From Arthrobacter sp. EM1 (lineage in GTDB: Bacteria; Actinomycetota; Actinomycetes; Actinomycetales; Micrococcaceae), in contig NZ_CP124836.1 in the NCBI RefSeq assembly GCF_029964055.1, positions 1,488,001 through 1,552,000 on the forward strand: a stretch of 64,000 bases of DNA, in the 5' to 3' direction. Shown in pieces: positions 35,718-44,820 of the stretch. Each line of letters opens with the position of its first letter. Within the stretch, counting starts at the first letter, position 1. Position numbers and translations under genes: made by a program. The notes under the pieces were generated by a model. That model was given only the letters and a program-made list of their open reading frames with translations, searched no databases and was not told where the DNA came from.

Positions 35718-38700
35718 TTAGGCGACCGCCAGTTCCAGCACGAACATCACATCCAACAGCTCGGTCCCATCCAGTGCCGATTGATCACCGGCCACCGGGG
35801 CAGCAGGCGCCAGCCCGCCAGCGGCAACAACCCGAACGACGTGTGCGTCCGCGAAACCGTTGGCGAAGGTTCCGGTGACGTCCACGGACGGCAACCCGCC
35901 CAGCGTCGGATCCGCGGCAAACGCACCGGTGGGTGTCCCGTCCACCGAGAACTTCAGACCCGCCAACGCTGGCCCGCCCGGCTTGGTCCGCAGCGCCAGC
36001 TTCGCCGAGCTCACCGTGACGCCTCGGCCGTTGAGGAAGTACGGCAGGTGTGTGCTCATCAGCGTGAATCCGGCATCGGTAGCGGCAGGGGAGTGCAGCA
36101 ACGCGTTGAACGTGTTGGAGAACTGGTTCCGCAGCGACACCACGTGCTGCAGCGGATTGTTAGCCAGAACGTTCAGGATGGTGCCCTCGGTGGCGGCCTG
36201 CAGCGCCTCGGTCTTGTCCCGCAGCACACCGTCGTACTTCGAGGTGTACGCCAGCCGGAGCACAACATCGTTGATGGTGCCGTAGTCGAACTGCCGGAAG
36301 CTCTTCGGTAACGTCAACTGCCAGCTGCTGATGGCGCCCGCCCCCTCGAACGGCATGTACCGCTCGTCCCGGAAGTTCAGTTCGAACACCCCCGGGTCGC
36401 TTTGCGCGGTACTGGTGGCGATCAGGGCGGCCCGCGCGTCGGGCATTTGCGTCACATTCGCGGCCCCCAACTTGGCCTCCTTCCGGATCCAGCTCTCATT
36501 CAGTTGCAACGTGGCGCTGACGTTCGCGAACGGTCCCGTGACACAGGGAATGGTGATCCGGGCGGACTTGATCCGGCGGAAGTAGTGCCCGGGGTAGACC
36601 ACATCGAAGAGCACCTCGGGAATGTCGAAGGCACACTCGCCGGTGGTTTTGAGCTGCACCAATGCGGTGGGATCCAGTTGGCTCACCGAGAATGATTGAT
36701 CGATCTCAAGATCCCGGATATTGGTCTCCACGTAGCGCCGCTCCAGCTGCTGCAGGTCCACCACCAGCTGTGCCCCGGCAGACAGGCCCAAATACTCGCT
36801 ATCCCAATACGAGCCGCCCAGCCGATAGGAATCCTCGCCCCGCTCAAACCGGAACGCCTGCTCCGCCATCCGCGCCATGGAGAGCGCCGTATTAAACGCC
36901 TCGCGGTGGAGCCGCTGCAAGGTGGTGGCCAGGAAGGCATAGAGTCCCACGCCGGTGAAGTGATTTTCGTACAGGTCCAGGACCTCTTCAGCCTGCTCGG
37001 CGGCCCTGGTATGGATGGTGATGTTCCGCTCCGCAATGTCCCGGCGCAGCTTCATCCCCGTCAGCTGCAGATCGATCTCGGCCAAGTCATCCGCTGCCGC
37101 ATCCACCTGTTGCTTCCAGCCCTGCTCCCGCCGGTCGAAGCCGGCCTCGACGGCGGCGCTCGTGGCCAGCGCATCGGCGAAGTCGCCCGTGGCCCGGGTT
37201 CCGACCGCGAAGTTGTGGGCGCTCCAGCCGGCCTCCACGCCGCCGTACTTCATGGCGAACGGGGAGCCCAGTTGGGGGATCAGGTGCAGCGCGCCGGAGA
37301 GGAAGCCCAGCGTGGCTTCGGTCATCCGTGCGCCACTGGCAATGTGCTTGCTGATCCGCTCCGTCCGCTCGGACGCCGTGAGGCTGCCGTCCACCAGCCC
37401 ATCGAAATAGGCCTTCCGGTTGGCCACAGTGGTTCGGTGCCGCTCCAGGCTGGCCACCGCGTTTGCCGCCGCGTCCCGTTCCTGTTCGCGCGTGCGGGTG
37501 GTGAGGTCCAGGATCTGCTGCTGATGCTGGGCCCGCAGCAGGTTCAGCTGTTCGCCGTCGCGCCTTTCCACCGCCGCCTGCAGTGCGTTGCCGAAACCCT
37601 GCACCGCGGTGGCTTGGCTCTTGGCCTTCTCCAACAGGAACGAGAACCGATACTGCGGCACGTCACCATTGAGGCTGGTCAGCGCGTCCTGCAAGGACAT
37701 GCCCTCCGCCCGTGCCCGGACCAATGCCATCGGATCGATCTCCGCGGCGAACAGCGAGAGCTTGCGAACCGCGCCGCTGATGTCGCGGCAGTTGCGCAGC
37801 TTCCACAGCCTGTCCTCGAGCCGGTCCCAGTAGGCCAGCAGGTCCTTGTTCGGCGGGATGCAAAACACCGGGTTGACCTGGCGAATGAACGCCACCCCAA
37901 ACCTTCCCGGCCGCCGCTTGTCCGGCCGCACCCGGGTGGGCCGGTCCTTCCCGTCCGGCCGCAGCCGGTTTTTGCCCTCGTAGGCGCCCAGCCGCTTCCA
38001 ATCCGGCCCGGCGCTGACGGCGGCTGTGTCCGGTTCGAATTCCCGCAGCCCCTTCCGAGGCGGCACGGCAAGTACCCGGGTCCCGGCATCGACCGATCCC
38101 ACGGACTTCACAAACACCTTGTCGATGTCCGCCCGCTCGGTCTCGCGCTCCTTGATCGCCTCGGGGTACAGATCGTCCGTCCCGGTGCGGCCCAGCCCGG
38201 CCAGACCCGCGGGCGAGTCAATGTCGGCGGTCTCGAATCGTGGAATTCGGTTGGCCATCAGCCTGGCCCGGATCGCCAGCCCGGCCACCGGCAGTTCCGC
38301 GCGCCGTTCGAACAGCCGCCGCGGGTCCGCCGGCTGCCGGCCCGGCGGCGCCGGGGCGGGAGCGGCGACGGCGGCAGCGTCCTCCACCAGCATGGCCGCG
38401 GCATTGCTGGCGGCGAAGACAGCCTTGGTTGAGTCGGGTGCCACCCGGCCCGCGTCCTCGATACTGAACACACCAGCAGCCTTCAGCCGCTCCGACGAGA
38501 GCGCCCGCTTGGTGATCCGCTCAAAGGACACTGAATCCAGCACATACTTGTGCCGGCTGCCCATCTCCTTGGTGCGCTTTCCCTGGATCACCAGGTGCTC
38601 GGCCTCGACCAGGAACTCCGAGCCCTTACTGATCAGCGGCTGGATCTTCTCGTAGGTGCGGGGGTCCACCGCGTCTGGGCCGCACGAGCCCAACTGCGCC

Positions 38701-41700
38701 GGCCGGTCGCCCAGGATGTCCGCAACGGTGGCGTAGTGGATGAGCGCCTCGTTGACCGTCTCCATCTGGAACTGCTCGAACAGGGAATCGGCGAGGTCCA
38801 GCTTGTTGTCGATGTACCGCATCACGATCGACTTTTGGTAAGCGCTCAGCCGCAGCCGGGCAATGGCATGCGGGTTGAACGGATCCTTGTGGTAGGCCGC
38901 GATCGACGAGGAATCCGTGAGGATGGCGCGCATGGTTGGCAACGTCAGGCCGCGGAATTCCAGGTAGCGCCAGTTCCGGTCCCGGCGCCGGGCTTCATTG
39001 GCCGATGCGGAGAGCACCGGGTCAGGCGTGACCACCTCAGAGGTGGTGGGGTCGAAGATGTGCTGGTACCAGCGCTCGGCCTGCGCGTACTTGCCCTGGC
39101 TGTTGCAGTGGTTGCCGATCAGCGACGGGATGTGATGGAAAATCTCCCGGTAGTACGTGCCAAACGGCCCGGTGAAGTCCAGCCTCCCGGACACCACCCG
39201 GTTGACGATCCGGTTCCCGGACAAACCAAATGCCAGCGGCGCCTCGGCAAGCGCTCGCTGGGTGTCCAGGTCCAGCAGGTGTTCCACGCCGCCGGTGAAC
39301 AGTTCGCGGGCCACCCGCCGCGCCAGCGTGGTGCCCAACCTGCGCAGCGCCCAGCTGGCCGCGTTCGAGGCGGTGGCCTGCAGCAGGTACAGGTCCCCGC
39401 CGGCGTCGATGATCCCGTCCGACAGCGAACCGTTGATGGGCATCAGCCGGCCCGCGCCGATATTCGCCAGCGCACCGACGTACAGGTTCTTGGTGATGAT
39501 GTTCTTCACCGGCGTGGACCAGTCCACCAACACGCGGTCCAGCCGGATCTTGTCGGCGGCAAGCCCGGCGAGGGCGTAGTTATCGAACAAGGAGGCCGAC
39601 GGCGTCCCGTAGTACAGCGTCCCGTTCTTCTTGGTGAGAATGGGCGAGTGCGGGGTCAGGTTCCACGTCACTGCCTGCCGGCTCAGGTGCAGGCTGGCGG
39701 CCGTGGACGTGGACTTGTCGAACGTGTCGATGTAGGCGCGCATCTGGTAACCGGCACCGGCCACAAACAGCGAGTTGCCCTGCACCTCCGGGTACAGCTG
39801 GGTCCACTCCAGACCGCGCAGGGTGTACCCGTCGCGGGCCTTGACGTGGACGTCGTCGTCATATCTGGGCGTGATCAGGCGTTTTTGGGCGGCCGTCAAA
39901 CTGGCCACCGACGAGGAACCACCGAACAGACCCCAGCCCAACAGCCCGCCAATGGCGCTCAGGAAGTCCTGCCACTCCTCGGGCTCGGCCAGCGGATCCT
40001 CGATGACGCCGTCGCTCTCGCCAAATGGATCGGTGCCGTACAGACGCACCCGCTGTGGCGCGGTCCACCTGCCATCCAGGCGGAGGGTGGTGAACTTGAT
40101 GATCAGCTTGTGGTTGTACCCGGCGAAGCGGGATCCGGCGTCGGCCACTTCATTGACCGGTGAGGTTGTGATCTCCGCCCACAGCAAGTGCAGCCGGCCG
40201 TTGTGAACCACCGGGGATACTTCCCGGACGGGGATGGCAACGTCCACCTTTTGCCACGGACCCCAGACGGTGCCACCGGACTTCCGGCCCTGCGGCGCAG
40301 CATTTTCGACGCGCCGGTAGTAGAAGGTAGCCGGGTCGCCGGGGGTGACCCCGAAGAGGTGCAGCACATCGGAATCGGCGCGGGGATCCACCTCTTGGTA
40401 GGACCCGGCGATGGTCAAGCTGGCCAGTTCCTGAAAACCGTCCAGGTACGTGCCGTAAGCATCCAGTACCGCCTGCTCGTCGATGTCGGTTTGCAGCAGT
40501 TCCTTCTCGAGGTCCTCGAACAAGGGTGTCTTGTCATCCCGCAGGTCCGGGAAGAGGTAGTTTTCCGGCCACAGGAACACCTTGCGATTGGCTTCCCAGA
40601 CCCGGTAATGCATCCGCCATTCCCACTCGTCGCGCGGCACCTGGGTGGGCTGGACGTGCACGTTTCCTGCCCGGTCCTGCTCGAGGTTCATCAGCACACG
40701 GTGGACATACATCTGCGCGCTTGAAATGGCGGACACCACGCGCGAGGTGAGGAAGCAGCCCTCCACCTCGGGATCGATCAGGAAGTACCGGAACAGGTCT
40801 TCCAGCCGTTCAAATTCGGGGTGCAGTGCGTGCACCAGATAGTTCGCCAGCGCGTCCCGGCAGCGCTCCAGGAGCCGGGCCCGGAACGGTCCGTACGCCT
40901 TCTGCCACGCGGTTTCGTCCGCATACTTGGCACGGAAAACGGCGAAGAGGGCATCGGCACCTTGGCTGAGGAGGTCGTAGTCGTCCTCGGCTACCAGGGC
41001 TAACGCTTCGCCGCCGATGCCTACCGCGGTGGCCACAGCGGCGGCCTCGGCGAGTAGGTCGAGCGCGTCCAGCGCGTCGGCGGGCAACGCCAGGTTGGCT
41101 TGCAGGGAGACGGAAACAGCACGTTCGGCGGCGAGGAGTGCCGCGAGGGTGTCCTGATCGGCAGCGCCGAAGTGGGCGGCATTGGTGAACGCGCCGGCCA
41201 CTGCCGTCAGTGCCGCGGTGCCCGCGGGATCCGTGCCAAGATGCCGCCGGAACTGGTCCACCTTGCGGGCCGCCTCGATGGTCAGCGCGTTGGGTGCCTG
41301 CAGCGCAAACATGGATGCATGGGCAGCAGCAAACTCCACCGCCTCCGCACCGAGGTCTTTGGCGTTGAACAGCGTCACCAGCGGCAGGATGGGCCCGACG
41401 GCGGCACTCAGGGCGGCGATGGAGCCGTTGCCCAGCGCTTCGGGAACGATCGCCGCTGCGTCCAGGTCGGCACCGGCAAGGGCGGCGATAGCGGCCAGCT
41501 TGGCCACCGGCACCTTGAGCAGGGCAGCCAAGGCCGGCTTCAGCAGCGTGCCCGCGTGGTGGGTGAGGAGGACCGCTCGAAGCTCCGGCTCCGCAACGGT
41601 GACGGCGGCTGGCACCGTGAGGACAGTAATCGGGGTGAAGGCGGCGCTCAACGCCAGCTGGCCAGCCGAGGCATCGAAGGCGGCGGGGTTGGCCGCCACC

Positions 41701-44700
41701 AGTGCGCGCGAGCCGGCCTCGGATACGCCGGCCAGCGTAAACACTGTGTCGGTGAAGGTCAGGCTGCGGTCGGCGGCGAGCCGGTCCAGGGCACCCTTGG
41801 CCAGCGCGTCAGCGGCGGGATAGGCTGCGGCGTTGGTTACCACCGCGCCGGTGATGCTGGCAAGATCGTCAACTGAGCGCTTGGCGCCCCTGGCCCAGGC
41901 GGCAGTTGCCAGCAGCACACGAAGGTCGTTGAGGCCGCCCACGTGGGTCAGCGGTCCGCTGGGCAGCAGGGCCAAGAGCCGGAACAGGTCCGGCAGCCTC
42001 ATCTTGAGGAGTTTTGCGAGCCGGGCGTGCCGGACCAAGAGCGCCAAGTTGCTGGCGGTCAGGGCAAAGCCACGGTCCGCCTCTGCTGCGGCGGCGGGGT
42101 TGGCGCCCAATGGAGCGGCTAGGCCCGCGATGAGTTCGAACAGTCCACTGGCATCGGTGCGGGTGGCGGCGAGCAGCCGGTGCAGCATGTGATCCGAGGC
42201 GGCCACTGTGGGATCATCCCGCAGTGCAGGGTGGACAAACCGGGTGCCCGGCAACGGCAGCGGGCCGTCCATGGCCACCAGGTCGGGAAGGTTGAACAGC
42301 CGGTCAAAGAGGCCAGGTGCCGAGCTGCTGACGGGGCTGGTGGGTACCTCGGTGAACAGCGGGAGCAGGTCCTCCACCGATCCGCCGAGGCTCTGCTGCA
42401 GGGCTTGCAGTTCGGCAATCACGCGCACGGCCGCGGCGTCGATCCCGGCAGCCAAGCCCGCATCCGTGAGCGCTCCCACCACGAGGTCGAGCTGGCGAAT
42501 GGACCAGCCCGGGCAGGCCCGCCACAGCCGGGTGAACCGGTGCATCCTGTCCAGCGATTCAGGCTTCAGCCCGGTGACCCGTTCAATATCGTTCTGCACG
42601 CTGGCAGCGCTGAGCTTGCCGCCCACGATCGTGACCGGCTCGGCGCCGCTAGCCGAGACGAACCGGGTGGACACAAGTTGGGCCAGATCGGTCTGCGCGA
42701 TGGACATTGGCCGGAGCAGGGTCTGTGCATCGAACGGTGTGACTCCTGCCGGTTTGTAGTCGAAACCCTGCCCGTACATGGTGTCCAGGAAGGCGTGGGC
42801 AGTGTTGGCCGTGGTGATCAGGGTGGCCTCTTCTAAGCTGAGGCCCAACCCGGCTATGGCCACTTGGTCGGGGGTGCCACCGCTGAGCCGGACAAACGTG
42901 GAGCGTGGCACGCCGAAGTGTTCCAGATACGTCTGCGTGCGGGAGAGCGGCCGAGAGAAGGGGAGCCCAAAGCACACCTTGGCGGACGCCAGTTTGTCCC
43001 GGTATACGGCGCGCTCCACCGCGATCCGGTCCGCGGTGTCCCCGGCGAAGCCCGTCCGCTTGGCCAGGTACGTCTCCAGGATCTCGTTGACGATCACCAG
43101 CTGCGGTATCTCATTAGTGGTGTTATCGCAGGTCAGCGGCAGGGTCCACAGCTCTGGCCGGCGGGTCTTCAGGTTCAGGACATGATCCGCCAAGGCTCCG
43201 GTGAAGACGCGGCTGAGCAGGTGTTCCTCGATGAAGTGCATTAGGTCCACAAAGTAGGCAGCGGGTCCGGTGATGGACTTGCAGTTTTGGCAGGCGCAAA
43301 AGGCTTGGCTGCCAAACAGGTCCTCATAACCATCGATCTGTTTGAAGTAGTCCTCGATGCTGGGATCGGCGTTGGCCACAGTCAAGAGCCCGAAGCCGCC
43401 GTGCTTCATATCGATGATCGAGCCCACCAAAGCCGAGGCCGTACCCACTGTCATGGTCACGGTGTCGTAGTAGCGGGAGGCTACGGCCTCGCTCAGCCCG
43501 GTCCGGGTGATCACATCGGCGAGCTGCGCCGACGCCAACGCGGTGGCCGAATCGAAGCCTGCGCTCATCAGTTTGGCCGCGTCAGTAGCGTCTCCGGTGA
43601 TGGCGAAGACGCGCTGCATCACCTTGGCGTGCCGCAGCATCAACGGCCGCTCCGCTTGCGCAACTCCGCCAAAGTCCAACGCGGCGACGTCGGCGCTCTC
43701 GGGGGTGAGGTCGAGGTCGACAAGTTCCACGTCGGCGTTCTTCGCCAAGAAGCTGTCGAACTGTGAGACCCGCTGGCCCACCTTATTGGCACGCTCGCCG
43801 GCGGAGAGGGTCGCGTCAGCCATGATGGCTTCGAGTCCCAGCCCGCGGTGCGCTCCCGCCAAGCCGGCCAGGCTGCCTAACGCCGCTTGGACGTTGGGCA
43901 GCGATTGGGCGGAGACCCCGGAAAGGTCAGGGGTACCCAAAACATCAGCGCCGACGTCGAGCACTGCTTTCGCCGTGGTGATCGCGGCGGAGACGTCGTT
44001 CGTTACCGGAGCCGCCAGCCGGGCCCGGACCGCGCCGGTGGGGTAGGTGGCCTCCACCCTTGCCGCGAGCAACAGCGCGTATTGATCTGCGTCCATGCCG
44101 CCCGGCGGGGTGATGCCCGCCGTCGCAATGGCCGCTTTCCAGCCCTCCGTGTTCAAATCGACGAGATCGCGCACTGTCGCCACGGCGCCGCCGGCCGCAC
44201 CAGTCTTGAGGATGGTGCCGGCCAAGGCGGTGTCCTCGTCCACCAGCCGGTAAATGCTGGTGGCCAAACCAATTGACGTCGCCTCGGCAACGGTGAGCAG
44301 CCGGTGGCCCACCAGGTCATCGAGCTGGGTATCGTCGATGTTGCTCAGCCGCAGCCCGCCCTCCACCAGTTTGGTGGCACGGTCTGGATCAAACACGGCG
44401 ATCTCGGCCAGGCGATGCATGCGGGCAGCGGCCACATCGTCGCGGACCAGCGGCCCCGCACCCAACGGGAGGTTTGCCAGCGCCAAACCGGCTGATTCCA
44501 CCGCGTCGATCTGCGCTTTGGCCTGGGCGATCAACTCAGGCGGGGCCTGCCGGGCCAGCAGTCCCTTCATTAGCGCCGCACCCGGGCCTTCCGCGCCGGA
44601 AAGATCGATATCCTTGGCCGTTTCCCACAAGCGCGGCGGCCCGGAATTCTGCATCTGGTCCGCCAAGGCGGCACCGAGCGCCGCCCGCTGGGCGTCCTGG

Positions 44701-44795
44701 ACCGCAGCCACCACCTCGAGGTCCTTGGCGTCCACCACCTCGCCCGGGGCGAGACCCGCAATCCGGTCAAGGCGCAGCAATTCGTCTCGGTTCAT
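35718..44795 (-). CDS. Tc toxin A component (TcA, TcdA-like)
   Basis: A 3025-residue protein, longer than the roughly 2500 residues typical of TcdA. The ATG at 44795 has AGGAGG 4 nt upstream. N-terminal helical shell sequence of the VRP1 type is followed by FCACQNCKSITGPAAYFVDL near residue 500, a hallmark of TcA. A neuraminidase-like strand region lies near 1460-1560 (REVSPVVHNGRLHLLWAE). The central pore region, about 2390-2640, has long amphipathic helices (RRDIAERNITIHTRAAEQAE). The C-terminal TcB-binding domain begins near 2730 (PGHYFRRIKSARITIPCVTG). TcA forms the pentameric cell-binding and injection channel. It starts 25 nt after the TcB-TcC gene. Confidence 0.92.
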   Translation of the reverse strand: MNRDELLRLDRIAGLAPGEVVDAKDLEVVAAVQDAQRAALGAALADQMQNSGPPRLWETAKDIDLSGAEGPGAALMKGLLARQAPPELIAQAKAQIDAVESAGLALANLPLGAGPLVRDDVAAARMHRLAEIAVFDPDRATKLVEGGLRLSNIDDTQLDDLVGHRLLTVAEATSIGLATSIYRLVDEDTALAGTILKTGAAGGAVATVRDLVDLNTEGWKAAIATAGITPPGGMDADQYALLLAARVEATYPTGAVRARLAAPVTNDVSAAITTAKAVLDVGADVLGTPDLSGVSAQSLPNVQAALGSLAGLAGAHRGLGLEAIMADATLSAGERANKVGQRVSQFDSFLAKNADVELVDLDLTPESADVAALDFGGVAQAERPLMLRHAKVMQRVFAITGDATDAAKLMSAGFDSATALASAQLADVITRTGLSEAVASRYYDTVTMTVGTASALVGSIIDMKHGGFGLLTVANADPSIEDYFKQIDGYEDLFGSQAFCACQNCKSITGPAAYFVDLMHFIEEHLLSRVFTGALADHVLNLKTRRPELWTLPLTCDNTTNEIPQLVIVNEILETYLAKRTGFAGDTADRIAVERAVYRDKLASAKVCFGLPFSRPLSRTQTYLEHFGVPRSTFVRLSGGTPDQVAIAGLGLSLEEATLITTANTAHAFLDTMYGQGFDYKPAGVTPFDAQTLLRPMSIAQTDLAQLVSTRFVSASGAEPVTIVGGKLSAASVQNDIERVTGLKPESLDRMHRFTRLWRACPGWSIRQLDLVVGALTDAGLAAGIDAAAVRVIAELQALQQSLGGSVEDLLPLFTEVPTSPVSSSAPGLFDRLFNLPDLVAMDGPLPLPGTRFVHPALRDDPTVAASDHMLHRLLAATRTDASGLFELIAGLAAPLGANPAAAAEADRGFALTASNLALLVRHARLAKLLKMRLPDLFRLLALLPSGPLTHVGGLNDLRVLLATAAWARGAKRSVDDLASITGAVVTNAAAYPAADALAKGALDRLAADRSLTFTDTVFTLAGVSEAGSRALVAANPAAFDASAGQLALSAAFTPITVLTVPAAVTVAEPELRAVLLTHHAGTLLKPALAALLKVPVAKLAAIAALAGADLDAAAIVPEALGNGSIAALSAAVGPILPLVTLFNAKDLGAEAVEFAAAHASMFALQAPNALTIEAARKVDQFRRHLGTDPAGTAALTAVAGAFTNAAHFGAADQDTLAALLAAERAVSVSLQANLALPADALDALDLLAEAAAVATAVGIGGEALALVAEDDYDLLSQGADALFAVFRAKYADETAWQKAYGPFRARLLERCRDALANYLVHALHPEFERLEDLFRYFLIDPEVEGCFLTSRVVSAISSAQMYVHRVLMNLEQDRAGNVHVQPTQVPRDEWEWRMHYRVWEANRKVFLWPENYLFPDLRDDKTPLFEDLEKELLQTDIDEQAVLDAYGTYLDGFQELASLTIAGSYQEVDPRADSDVLHLFGVTPGDPATFYYRRVENAAPQGRKSGGTVWGPWQKVDVAIPVREVSPVVHNGRLHLLWAEITTSPVNEVADAGSRFAGYNHKLIIKFTTLRLDGRWTAPQRVRLYGTDPFGESDGVIEDPLAEPEEWQDFLSAIGGLLGWGLFGGSSSVASLTAAQKRLITPRYDDDVHVKARDGYTLRGLEWTQLYPEVQGNSLFVAGAGYQMRAYIDTFDKSTSTAASLHLSRQAVTWNLTPHSPILTKKNGTLYYGTPSASLFDNYALAGLAADKIRLDRVLVDWSTPVKNIITKNLYVGALANIGAGRLMPINGSLSDGIIDAGGDLYLLQATASNAASWALRRLGTTLARRVARELFTGGVEHLLDLDTQRALAEAPLAFGLSGNRIVNRVVSGRLDFTGPFGTYYREIFHHIPSLIGNHCNSQGKYAQAERWYQHIFDPTTSEVVTPDPVLSASANEARRRDRNWRYLEFRGLTLPTMRAILTDSSSIAAYHKDPFNPHAIARLRLSAYQKSIVMRYIDNKLDLADSLFEQFQMETVNEALIHYATVADILGDRPAQLGSCGPDAVDPRTYEKIQPLISKGSEFLVEAEHLVIQGKRTKEMGSRHKYVLDSVSFERITKRALSSERLKAAGVFSIEDAGRVAPDSTKAVFAASNAAAMLVEDAAAVAAPAPAPPGRQPADPRRLFERRAELPVAGLAIRARLMANRIPRFETADIDSPAGLAGLGRTGTDDLYPEAIKERETERADIDKVFVKSVGSVDAGTRVLAVPPRKGLREFEPDTAAVSAGPDWKRLGAYEGKNRLRPDGKDRPTRVRPDKRRPGRFGVAFIRQVNPVFCIPPNKDLLAYWDRLEDRLWKLRNCRDISGAVRKLSLFAAEIDPMALVRARAEGMSLQDALTSLNGDVPQYRFSFLLEKAKSQATAVQGFGNALQAAVERRDGEQLNLLRAQHQQQILDLTTRTREQERDAAANAVASLERHRTTVANRKAYFDGLVDGSLTASERTERISKHIASGARMTEATLGFLSGALHLIPQLGSPFAMKYGGVEAGWSAHNFAVGTRATGDFADALATSAAVEAGFDRREQGWKQQVDAAADDLAEIDLQLTGMKLRRDIAERNITIHTRAAEQAEEVLDLYENHFTGVGLYAFLATTLQRLHREAFNTALSMARMAEQAFRFERGEDSYRLGGSYWDSEYLGLSAGAQLVVDLQQLERRYVETNIRDLEIDQSFSVSQLDPTALVQLKTTGECAFDIPEVLFDVVYPGHYFRRIKSARITIPCVTGPFANVSATLQLNESWIRKEAKLGAANVTQMPDARAALIATSTAQSDPGVFELNFRDERYMPFEGAGAISSWQLTLPKSFRQFDYGTINDVVLRLAYTSKYDGVLRDKTEALQAATEGTILNVLANNPLQHVVSLRNQFSNTFNALLHSPAATDAGFTLMSTHLPYFLNGRGVTVSSAKLALRTKPGGPALAGLKFSVDGTPTGAFAADPTLGGLPSVDVTGTFANGFADAHVVRVVAAGGLAPAAPVAGDQSALDGTELLDVMFVLELAVA

Positions 44796-44820
44796 AGCTC
44801 CTCCTAAGGGTGGAAAATGC